Positions 1 to 5,436 of a stretch of 5,629 bases of DNA are shown one piece after another. The notes beneath the pieces were generated by a model. It saw only the letters and a program-made list of their open reading frames with translations, was not told the DNA's origin and ran no database searches. How positions within the stretch are numbered: position 1 is the first letter of the stretch; each line of letters starts with the position of its first letter. A program made the translations under genes and the position numbers. This DNA is from Methanoregulaceae archaeon (GTDB lineage Archaea; Halobacteriota; Methanomicrobia; Methanomicrobiales; Methanospirillaceae), in assembly GCA_025453715.1 (NCBI GenBank), contig JALOPT010000113.1, positions 1-5,629 on the forward strand. The letters run 5' to 3'.

Positions 1-1
1 C

Positions 2-487
2 TCGTATCTTTCCAATAACCGGGCTGCATCGGCATTGTATATCCTGGTGGTAATGGTCATCCTCATCATCGAATCGGGGGGGTTCATGGTCCTGCAGGCC
101 GAACGTGCAGCAGCGTCTGCGAATATCCAGACTGCCGGTGATGCAATCTGGTGGACGTACGTCACCATCACTACCGTTGGTTACGGTGACCGATTCCCGG
201 TGACAGCCCAGGGCCGGATGGTGGGAATTCTCGTGATGACCACCGGGGTAGCAGTCTTTGCGACGTTTGCCGGGTTGATATCCAGCAAACTGTTAGCCCC
301 CCCGGCAAAAGAGGAGGAATCCCCTGAACAGCCTCAGGCTGGAGAAGATCAGGCTGCCAGGTATCTCGCGGAGCTGAAACAACTTATCGGCGAACGGGAG
401 AAGATTGAGACGGAGATCACCAGCCGGCTCGAAAAGCTGGAAGAGCTGACGGAAAAAGGGCAGTATCGGGCTGTTGAAGGGGAGTAA
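2..487 (+). CDS. Potassium channel, pore and C-terminal part (5' end outside window)
   Basis: The frame is open from base 2 to TAA 485-487, so the gene is cut at the window's left edge. A TTG at 35 lies inside a membrane helix and is not a credible start. Visible in order: a hydrophobic helix (about bases 32-96), a pore helix with WWTYVTITT, the selectivity filter TVGYGD (bases 173-190), a second hydrophobic helix (about 212-290, GILVMTTGVAVFATFAGLI), then a charged tail rich in Glu, Lys and Gln. Residues encoded at about 355-465 (AARYLAELKQLIGEREKIE onward) have coiled-coil character. TVGYGD is diagnostic of K+-selective channels, which work as tetramers in the cytoplasmic membrane. Whether this is a two-helix channel or the end of a six-helix voltage-sensor type cannot be told, because any S1-S4 region would lie upstream; the arrangement fits both. 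The tail may assist tetramerisation (inference). It converges with the PAS gene on the other strand. Confidence 0.93.
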   Translation, partial: SYLSNNRAASALYILVVMVILIIESGGFMVLQAERAAASANIQTAGDAIWWTYVTITTVGYGDRFPVTAQGRMVGILVMTTGVAVFATFAGLISSKLLAPPAKEEESPEQPQAGEDQAARYLAELKQLIGEREKIETEITSRLEKLEELTEKGQYRAVEGE

Positions 488-505
488 AGGGTATGGTCCG
501 GAACC

Positions 506-512
506 TTTTTTT
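506..512 (+). terminator. T-run terminator of the channel gene
   Basis: Seven consecutive T bases lie 19 bases after the channel stop codon, preceded by a short imperfect dyad (ggtccggaacc, 496-506). Archaeal RNA polymerase can terminate at such T-runs without a strong hairpin. Confidence 0.5.
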
Positions 513-525
513 AAACCAAACTATT

Positions 526-541
526 GATTGGTGACCCAATC
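526..541. repeat. Inverted repeat between convergent genes
   Basis: gattgg (526-531) and ccaatc (536-541) form a perfect 6-bp stem around a 4-base loop, tgac. It lies in the 76-base gap between the convergent channel and PAS genes. It could be a 3'-end hairpin for the PAS transcript, which has no good T-run of its own, or for both. Function is inferred from position only. Confidence 0.45.
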
Positions 542-563
542 TCCAAGATATGATCTCTTTCCT

Positions 564-1505
564 TCAACCTTCCAAAGCCTTTTTTTCTGTAATATCTCTT
601 GAAACTCCGACAATTTCCGGCTCGCCAGTATCTTCATTTCTGATAAACCTGAACGTGGATTCAATCCAGACCCGTGACCCGTCTTTCGCGATAAGTTGGA
701 ATTCATCCGTATAGAACCTGCCTTCCTCCCGTTCTGGTTTGTATTCAGCAAGCCTGATAACCGCTATTTGCTTCACCCACTCTGATTGTGATGGATCAAC
801 TAGCTGGTAAAACGGTATCTGGTTGAATTCTTCAGGACTATACCCGAGAAGGGGGGTCACCGAAGGACTGACATACCGGTGCATGAGGGTAACAGGATCC
901 AATATTGTCAAGGTATATCTCGTCGTTTCAACAAGAAGACGAAAATGTCGTTCACTTTTTTTCAATTGCTCTTCGATGGCCACCTTATCGGAAATATCCG
1001 TCGCAATGACGGCAATTAAGTTCGGTGAGAACAGGAGATACATCCCAAGGATAGTGATTTCAAACCATCTTCCCTGTTCAGATTTTAAAATTTTCTTTGT
1101 AACTTTTTCGAAGGAATAATTTTCCAGTTCATTTAAAATATCCTCATGGGAAATGAGAGGGAGTGTCCCAAGATTCAGTTTTTTACCAATTATCTGGGGG
1201 GGAGAAAGAGAGAAATATCGAAGTGCTGCGTTATTCAGATATTGAATTTCCAGAATGGGATTGATAATGACGATGAGATCTGAGCTGATATCAATAAGTC
1301 CCGAAACCGGAAGAGACTGAAAAAGAAAGTACTTCTTTGCCGTTCCCTTCTGAATTTTTCTGACCTTTCCGAGTATTTCGAGAACATCAAGATTTCTTGC
1401 AACAGCATATCGATGCATTCCTGATTTCTTTGCAATTTCAGAGATAGAAATCGGACGTTTCTCTTTTAAAAGAACTTCAATGATTTGTTGTTTCTGAATA
1501 TCCAT
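564..1505 (-). CDS. HTH-PAS-PAS sensor/transcriptional regulator
   Basis: A 313-residue soluble protein. Residues 1-62 look like a winged helix-turn-helix: EVLLKEKRPISISEIAKKSG, a recognition-helix stretch MHRYAVARNLDVLE, and a basic wing KVRKIQKGTAKKYF. Residues about 66-172 form a divergent PAS domain (SSDLIVIINPILEIQYLNNA, ending AVIATDISDK). Residues about 175-188 are a linker helix. Residues 186-309 are a canonical PAS domain with GYSPEEF (221-227), KDGSRVWIE (274-282) and the closing GVSRDITEKK (300-309). Nothing follows, so there is no histidine kinase or GGDEF output; the HTH is the only candidate effector. HTH-PAS proteins without kinases are common in Methanomicrobia and are generally read as one-component regulators. 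The ligand or cofactor is unknown; no haem- or flavin-binding residue is recognisable by eye. The ATG at 1503-1505 is preceded by GAGGGG. The gene looks richer in A+T than the lipoprotein genes. It is divergent from the lipoprotein at 1629. Confidence 0.85.
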   Translation of the reverse strand: MDIQKQQIIEVLLKEKRPISISEIAKKSGMHRYAVARNLDVLEILGKVRKIQKGTAKKYFLFQSLPVSGLIDISSDLIVIINPILEIQYLNNAALRYFSLSPPQIIGKKLNLGTLPLISHEDILNELENYSFEKVTKKILKSEQGRWFEITILGMYLLFSPNLIAVIATDISDKVAIEEQLKKSERHFRLLVETTRYTLTILDPVTLMHRYVSPSVTPLLGYSPEEFNQIPFYQLVDPSQSEWVKQIAVIRLAEYKPEREEGRFYTDEFQLIAKDGSRVWIESTFRFIRNEDTGEPEIVGVSRDITEKKALEG

Positions 1506-1514
1506 TCTGAATTG

Positions 1515-1520
1515 CCCCTC
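1515..1520 (-). promoter_or_regulatory. Ribosome binding site of the PAS gene
   Basis: Read on the minus strand this is GAGGGG, ending 9 bases before the ATG. It partly matches the archaeal GGAGGTGA consensus and supports the start at 1505. Confidence 0.5.
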
Positions 1521-1546
1521 GGTGAAAAGGTATAACCATTAATTAT

Positions 1547-1557
1547 CATATATAATA
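1547..1557. promoter_or_regulatory. Shared TATA-like element in the divergent intergenic region
   Basis: catatataata is the best TATA candidate in the 123 bases between the PAS gene and the lipoprotein gene. Its near-palindromic core reads as a TATA box on both strands. On the minus strand, a start about 26 bases downstream would leave a leader of about 20 bases containing the GAGGGG site. On the plus strand it would leave a leader of about 50 bases before 1629. A second tata at 1611-1614 is too close to the lipoprotein start to serve. The PAS direction fits best; the plus-strand assignment is less certain. Confidence 0.5.
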
Positions 1558-1628
1558 CTATTCTTGTTGTCGTCAGCAGCGCCACTACTTTACGTGATGA
1601 ATAGGTTAGATATACCTGGTCGATTTTC

Positions 1629-2525
1629 ATGAGGCAAATCAAGAAAGAGTTACTTTTGGCATTAATCTGCCTGTGCATAGCAGGAATGCTGACTGCCGGA
1701 TGCACAACGCAGACGGGAACACCGCCGCCGGCATCATCTGATGCCCCTGTATGGCCGACATCTGTTACCGCAGCGCCAACGAATCCCTGTGTGACCTGCA
1801 CCTGCCCCTCTGTCATGGATGACCAGTACAATGTCACGGACACGGTGTATACGAATACCCGTGGGTACCGCTACATGGAATTATTCGTAACCTGCCCTGG
1901 AGCGACAAACGCCGGCATCTACAACACCATGACGTTCAACATCCAGCCAGGTAACAGCAGGGACTCGGTCCCGGATATTCTCTGGGCGAACTACTCGGAT
2001 ACCCGGGTGGCACAAGACTACAAGGCAGATGGCGCTTATAGTTCGGGAATCCGTTTCTGGTTGCATGACAAGATGCGGTTAACGTGGTCTAATAACGTGC
2101 GGTCTATGTCTGGCCTGGATACCAGGTGGGGTGCCAACGCTGGAATTGATGCCGATGCCCTGAGCAAGGGGGAACAATTTTACAGCTATACTCAGGTTGC
2201 GACCAACAGGACATGGTACTTTGATGCAGGCAAGCCCGTGTTCATCCTGGATGCCCCGAACGGTATGACCTTTGTCATGCAGTCTTACTCCATCGCGGTT
2301 GACAAGAACCAGACCTACGAGGATCTCCCGAACCTTGGGTTGAGGCTCAATTTACCCGAGGGCTGGAGTTTCCGGACCAAGGTCCTTGACAAGGATCTGA
2401 CGGTGAATGGTATCATTTGTGATGGTAAGTCCAACCAGTGGACCGTCACGCAGGATGAGCTCATCAACACCTACAGTGCGTGCTGGGAATGCGGTGGGCA
2501 ATCCTCGTGTAACTACGTGCCGTAA
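1629..2525 (+). CDS. Cysteine-rich lipoprotein of unknown function (paralogue 1)
   Basis: A 298-residue exported protein. A basic N-terminus (MRQIKK) and hydrophobic stretch (8-22) end in the lipobox-like LTAGC with the lipidation Cys at 25, so it should be anchored on the outer face of the membrane. A Pro/Thr/Ser linker (26-53) follows. The body carries CVTCTC (54-59), Cys89, RDSVPDILWANYSD (111-124), LSKGEQF (178-184), KPVFILDAPNGMTFVMQSY (202-220), LNLPEGWSFRTKVLDKDL (240-257) and a C-terminal CWEC (285-288) with Cys294. The KPxxILD-PNG...LPEGWxFR block recalls a C-terminal motif of uncharacterised exported proteins in archaea and bacteria; I know no function for it. The start is close to forced: an in-frame TAG lies at 1602-1604 with no ATG between, although no clear ribosome binding site precedes it. 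It has its own terminator, is divergent from the PAS gene, and is the paralogue of the gene at 2665 and of the pseudogene at 3626. Confidence 0.85.
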   Translation: MRQIKKELLLALICLCIAGMLTAGCTTQTGTPPPASSDAPVWPTSVTAAPTNPCVTCTCPSVMDDQYNVTDTVYTNTRGYRYMELFVTCPGATNAGIYNTMTFNIQPGNSRDSVPDILWANYSDTRVAQDYKADGAYSSGIRFWLHDKMRLTWSNNVRSMSGLDTRWGANAGIDADALSKGEQFYSYTQVATNRTWYFDAGKPVFILDAPNGMTFVMQSYSIAVDKNQTYEDLPNLGLRLNLPEGWSFRTKVLDKDLTVNGIICDGKSNQWTVTQDELINTYSACWECGGQSSCNYVP

Positions 2526-2530
2526 TTACA

Positions 2531-2552
2531 GGGATTTTTCCCCTCTTTTTTT
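2531..2552 (+). terminator. Hairpin plus T-run terminator of lipoprotein 1
   Basis: GGGA (2531-2534), loop tttt, TCCC (2539-2542), then seven T bases (2546-2552). It starts 6 bases after the stop codon. The same arrangement follows the pseudogene at 4101. It suggests lipoprotein 1 is not co-transcribed with the next gene. Confidence 0.6.
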
Positions 2553-2616
2553 GTGTGAATGGTGTTTTAGGATAGCGGAATACACAATCAATGGCGTATC
2601 GAAGAAGCGGAACCAA

Positions 2617-2622
2617 TATATT
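2617..2622 (+). promoter_or_regulatory. TATA box for lipoprotein 2
   Basis: The sequence aaccaatatatt has a TATATT core 48 bases before the ATG at 2665. A transcription start about 26 bases downstream would give a leader of about 20 bases that includes the ribosome binding site at 2652-2657. Confidence 0.55.
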
Positions 2623-2651
2623 CGATTCCGGAATAAGTCAATGCGTTTTAA

Positions 2652-2657
2652 AGGTGA
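2652..2657 (+). promoter_or_regulatory. Ribosome binding site that fixes the start of lipoprotein 2
   Basis: AGGTGA lies 7 bases before the ATG at 2665 and pairs well with the archaeal 16S rRNA tail. It selects 2665 over the in-frame ATG at 2641, which has no such site and would place extra charged residues before the signal peptide. Confidence 0.75.
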
Positions 2658-2664
2658 ACATGAT

Positions 2665-3459
2665 ATGAAAACCAGAACCCTTGCTCTCCTGATACTGGTG
2701 GTCGTTTCGGCAATGCTCATTGCCGGATGCACCCAGCCGAAAGTGACTACGCTCCCTGCGACACCGGAGGTGTCGGAGAAATACCCTGGTTGCCCCGTCG
2801 TAACGAATGACGATTATAATCAACGTGAGGAGATGGTGTTCAACGATGTTCGTGGCTACAGATTCGCTGAAGTGTTCCTGCAATGTAGCAAGACATCCCC
2901 GTGCTATAACACAGTCGGACTGAACTACATGGGCGATCGCAAGGATTCTGTTCCAGACAGTCTCCTGGCAAACTTCTCAAATGCGGATGTTGCAGCCCAG
3001 TACAAAGTTCCCAGTGTCTACTTGAATGGTCCAAAAATCTGGATGCTGGATTCTATTGTCATCGAAACCGGGGTGCAGGTCCGTGATTTCGACGGTGTAA
3101 AGGCACGCTGGATGGCCTACTCCGAGGAAGCTGGAGAAACGAAGCCGTACGAACCCTTCCCAATTGCCCGTACTTCCACATTTTTCTGGGACGGTGGGAA
3201 ACCTGCTTACATTCTTGATGATCCCAACGGCACCCCCTGGGTCCTGAAGTCCTACAATCCCAAATATGTCAGCGAGAGTGATCTCAACACCCTCGACCAA
3301 AAACTCAACCTCCCGGAAGGATGGAAATTCAGGGTAGTCACACTACCCGAGGATCTTATCGAGATTCCTGTGAATGGGTCAGCCTGGATTATGCAGGACG
3401 AATTAATGGGCGTGTGGGATAAAGCCCTGGCTGGTACAGGCATGAACTACACTCCCTGA
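2665..3459 (+). CDS. Lipoprotein of unknown function (paralogue 2)
   Basis: A 264-residue exported protein. The signal peptide MKTRTLALLILVVVSAMLIAGC has its lipidation Cys at 22. The frame is open far upstream, into the end of lipoprotein 1, but the true start is 2665, set by AGGTGA and by the signal peptide beginning there. It parallels lipoprotein 1 throughout: NDDYN (48-52) against DDQYN, RGYRFAEVF (63-71) against RGYRYMELF, KDSVPDSLLANFSN (93-106), GGKPAYILDDPNG (177-189), LNLPEGWKFR (214-223) and MQDEL (243-247). It has only three cysteines after the lipid anchor (43, 74, 80). It lacks the CxxCxC cluster near the anchor and the C-terminal CxxC of paralogue 1, ending instead in GTGMNYTP. 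Its own TATA box and terminator suggest a separate transcript. The role is unknown; a surface-attached binding or structural protein is possible, but nothing visible identifies a ligand or catalytic site. Confidence 0.85.
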   Translation: MKTRTLALLILVVVSAMLIAGCTQPKVTTLPATPEVSEKYPGCPVVTNDDYNQREEMVFNDVRGYRFAEVFLQCSKTSPCYNTVGLNYMGDRKDSVPDSLLANFSNADVAAQYKVPSVYLNGPKIWMLDSIVIETGVQVRDFDGVKARWMAYSEEAGETKPYEPFPIARTSTFFWDGGKPAYILDDPNGTPWVLKSYNPKYVSESDLNTLDQKLNLPEGWKFRVVTLPEDLIEIPVNGSAWIMQDELMGVWDKALAGTGMNYTP

Positions 3460-3466
3460 ACAATCC

Positions 3467-3472
3467 TTTTTT
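3467..3472 (+). terminator. T-run terminator of lipoprotein 2
   Basis: Six T bases begin 8 bases after the TGA stop at 3457-3459. No strong hairpin is seen, which is acceptable for archaeal termination. Confidence 0.45.
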
Positions 3473-3625
3473 CTGAAGAAGTATTTCGACCGAAATGCTA
3501 AGAGCTGAGAACCTGAGCTGGGATGGAATACCACAGGATGGAGATCGAAGTCACGTGATCCTCCAAAATGCACCAGGAACGATTTTGTGAACTTTCTCAA
3601 TGAATGACAACCCAATTTCATGGAA

Positions 3626-4101
3626 ATCCGCTAGTGGGTACATGATAAGATGAGAATATCGTTCGCTAATGATGTACTCAATAGGGACAGGCTTGATGCC
3701 AGCTGGGGGCCTGACTCTGCGATGAATGCTGAGGATTTAAGCAAAGGGGAGCAATATTACGGCGTTGTTAATGTCACATGCAACAGGACGTGGTACTTAA
3801 CCAAGGACAGCCCATCTTCATCCTGGACGCCCCGAACGGTATGACCTTTGTCATGCAGTCTTACTGCATCGCGGTTGACAAGAACCTGACCTACGAGGAT
3901 CTCCCGAACCTAGGGTCGAGGCTCAATTTACCCGAGGGGTGGAGTTACCGGACCAAGATCCTTGAAAAGGATCTGACAGTGAATGGTCTCACCTGTGATG
4001 GGAAGCCCAACCAGTGGACCGTCACGCAGGATGAGTTCATCAACAGCTACAGTGCGTGCTGGGAATGCGGTGGGCAGTCCTCGTGTAACTACCGGCCGTA
4101 A
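3626..4101 (+). pseudogene. Broken third copy of the lipoprotein family (5'-truncated)
   Basis: This stretch aligns with residues 141-298 of lipoprotein 1 but cannot encode them in one frame. It begins IR, then an in-frame TAG (3632-3634, where lipoprotein 1 has Phe143), then WVHDKMR. It continues to NRTWY (ending 3796) at about 65% nucleotide identity (about 60 mismatches in 171, hand count). Between 3797 and 3816 it is one base shorter than lipoprotein 1, shifting the frame. From 3817 to TAA 4099-4101 it matches in the new frame with 20 mismatches in 285 bases (about 93%), keeping FILDAPNGMTFVMQSY, LNLPEGW and the CWEC tail. No signal peptide, ribosome binding site or clear TATA box precedes it. 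The ATGs at 3650 and 3778 are internal codons in homologous sequence, so short proteins from them are unlikely. Faint traces of the family's middle section may persist at 3478-3604. Confidence 0.85.
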
Positions 4102-4107
4102 TTACAG

Positions 4108-4128
4108 GGGATTTTTCCCTCCTTTTTT
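4108..4128 (+). terminator. Terminator of the lipoprotein pseudogene, copy of that at 2531
   Basis: GGGA (4108-4111), TCCC (4116-4119) and six T bases (4123-4128) follow the stop codon with nearly the same spacing and sequence as the terminator of lipoprotein 1. The duplicated tract therefore extends past the coding region; similarity fades after about 4132. Confidence 0.55.
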
Positions 4129-4285
4129 CACAAATGAATACGAAATCAATCTAAAAATCCAACTAAAAAATAGTAAAATTCGTTTTATACTCAGGCTATA
4201 CACTCGAGTTTTGTTGATGGTTCTCTCTGACCAGGTATGCCATTTGTCTATACCCGCATTAAAGCCTTTTTACGTATCGTCTCTT

Positions 4286-4481
4286 TCATGGTTTTTTGGA
4301 ACCAGGAGTCTGGATGATGATTTTTTTACTTGATCCACCATCTCTGGCAGCATCTCTCAAGGAAATCCCTTCACTCTCTCTTCATCGGCAATTCGTGAAA
4401 ACATCCTTTGAGCCTTTGCAACCGAGCGAAAAGTTCGGTTTTCCGGAAAGATTGGTCTGTGCCACTGCGTCCGAAAAGACC
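4286..4481. repeat. Direct repeat, left copy (DUF169 3' end)
   Basis: This segment and 5437-5629 are same-orientation copies about 1.15 kb apart, about 83% identical by hand count with 3 bases of insertion in the left copy. Both carry the 3' end of a DUF169 gene read on the minus strand. The divergence implies an old duplication, not a recent mobile-element repeat. Confidence 0.8.
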
Positions 4482-4591
4482 GACGGGATATCTGCGAGCT
4501 CGGGATGTAGCTCCCTGCCCAGCCGGATAAACGAAGATTTGCGCAAGGTTCAGCATTGCCCATGGATACGTGATAATCAGGGTTCTTTTAC
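4286..4591 (-). pseudogene. Decayed C-terminal fragment of a DUF169 protein
   Basis: Read on the minus strand, pieces of a DUF169 protein appear in different frames. From 4591: RTLIITYPWAMLNLAQIF; after a shift, RLGRELHPELADIPSVF then SDAVAQTNLSGKPNFSLGC; after a 1-base insertion (about 4402-4411), IADEERVKGFP followed by an in-frame TGA and EMLPEMVDQVK; after two extra A bases in an A-run (4321-4327 region), IIIQTPGSKKP and TGA 4286-4288. The last 196 bases align with the DUF169 gene end at 5437-5629, about 160 of 192 aligned bases being identical by hand count. At least three frameshifts and one nonsense codon rule out a working gene. The N-terminal half is absent, and the homology stops about 33 bases before the start of the membrane-protein gene on the other strand. 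Confidence 0.8.
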
Positions 4592-4624
4592 GGTGAGTGG
4601 AAAATACATTCAAATAATAAATCC

Positions 4625-5278
4625 ATGAAATACTATACCATGGCTTCTCGATTCCGTACACCTGGCATGTACCTTGCGTATATTGTCCAGGCCCTCATTG
4701 CCTTCAACGTACTTCTTGCAGTGCTGTTCAAACCAGAAGATATCCTCATCGGCTTAATCCTCTTCCTGATAGCACTGATAATCTACGTGTTCTCCTGGAA
4801 GACAAAGATCATGTTTCCCTGGTTTGTATATTTCCTCGTATCCCTGGCCGTCCTGATCCATACCTCGGGCTATATCCAGGGGAGATATCTCACGTTCGTA
4901 AACTGGGATATGCTTGCCCATTTTGTATCGGGTACTATCGTTGCCCTGATCGGCTTTCTGGTCATTTTATTCTGGGACAAGATCAAAAATTTCAAGCTCG
5001 ATGCCTCCTTTATTGGAATCTTCATCGTCTTCTTCGGGTGTGTCTTTGAATATTTCTGGGAGATTTGGGAGTTTGGTGTTGATACCTTCTTTGGAGGATC
5101 CGCAGCCGGACTGATGCAGGCGAACAATACCGACACCATGACCGACATGATCTTTGTTCTTATCTCCTCTCTCGTTGTGGGAATTATATGCTACTATTAC
5201 CTGAAACACTATGGAAAAGAAACGATCTTCCATGAAATGGTGAAGGACAGCACCTACCTTAAGAAATTCAATATGTAG
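4625..5278 (+). CDS. Six-helix integral membrane protein, possibly YjdF/DUF2238-like
   Basis: A 217-residue hydrophobic protein with about six membrane helices, near residues 15-35, 40-58, 63-84, 96-117, 128-148 and 174-193, and a short charged C-terminal tail. Unusual for a simple membrane protein are clustered ionisable residues at helix ends: NWDMLAHF (93-100), FEYFWEIWEFGVD (141-153) and NTDTMTDM (168-175). A D-xxx-H, E-xxx-E and D-xxx-D pattern of this kind is what I recall for the YjdF/DUF2238 family, which is related in style to VanZ-like proteins; its biochemical function is unknown to me. Assignment is by motif memory, not a search. The start at 4625 gives the longest credible protein. 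No ribosome binding site is visible, so translation may be leaderless; the alternative Met at 4640 would remove five residues. An AT-rich stretch at 4601-4621 precedes the start. The gene is alone on its strand, between the two DUF169 copies. Confidence 0.75.
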   Translation: MKYYTMASRFRTPGMYLAYIVQALIAFNVLLAVLFKPEDILIGLILFLIALIIYVFSWKTKIMFPWFVYFLVSLAVLIHTSGYIQGRYLTFVNWDMLAHFVSGTIVALIGFLVILFWDKIKNFKLDASFIGIFIVFFGCVFEYFWEIWEFGVDTFFGGSAAGLMQANNTDTMTDMIFVLISSLVVGIICYYYLKHYGKETIFHEMVKDSTYLKKFNM

Positions 5279-5296
5279 GGATCCCTTCCTTTTTTT
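5279..5296 (+). terminator. Terminator of the membrane-protein gene
   Basis: Directly after the TAG stop there is a palindromic gggatccc (5279-5286) followed by seven T bases (5290-5296). The remaining bases to 5428 hold no gene or repeat that I can recognise. Confidence 0.5.
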
Positions 5297-5428
5297 CCAT
5301 TATATCTCCTGATGATCAAAACTGGGTGCTCGAAGGCGTCCAACTCTTTTCATCAGTAATGTCGTCGGGATAAATAGGCCCGTAATAATGATCTTGTAGC
5401 GGAGAAATCGGGTAATGGTGCACTATTC

Positions 5429-5433
5429 AAAAA
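5429..5433 (-). terminator. Short T-run after the DUF169 gene
   Basis: Five T bases on the minus strand begin 4 bases after the TAA of the DUF169 gene. The run is short and the call is weak. Confidence 0.35.
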
Positions 5434-5436
5434 GGG

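Noticed and set aside
823..1119. Plus-strand frame inside the PAS gene
   Set aside because: Antisense shadow of conserved PAS coding sequence, with no start signals.
1466..1843. Minus-strand frame spanning the divergent promoter region
   Set aside because: It would run antisense through the lipoprotein 1 signal peptide and over the TATA region and the PAS gene start; no recognisable domain.
2407..2664. N-terminal extension of lipoprotein 2 to 2407
   Set aside because: It overlaps the end of lipoprotein 1 and a terminator, has unrelated composition, and would bury a perfect lipoprotein signal peptide. AGGTGA at 2652-2657 sets the start at 2665.
3632..3634. In-frame TAG in a methanogen gene, possibly pyrrolysine
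   Set aside because: The copy also has a 1-base deletion 160 bases downstream and no front end or start signals. The paralogue has Phe here, and Methanomicrobiales are not known as pyrrolysine users. A plain nonsense codon in a dead gene is simpler.
3778..4101. Stand-alone 107-residue protein from the ATG at 3778
   Set aside because: The first residues are an out-of-frame reading of the family's NRTWY region; no ribosome binding site or promoter is seen; it is the 3' half of the pseudogene.
4296..4628. Open plus-strand frame of 110 codons
   Set aside because: It is antisense to the DUF169 remnant, shows no protein-like features, and similarity at this locus is explained by the minus strand.
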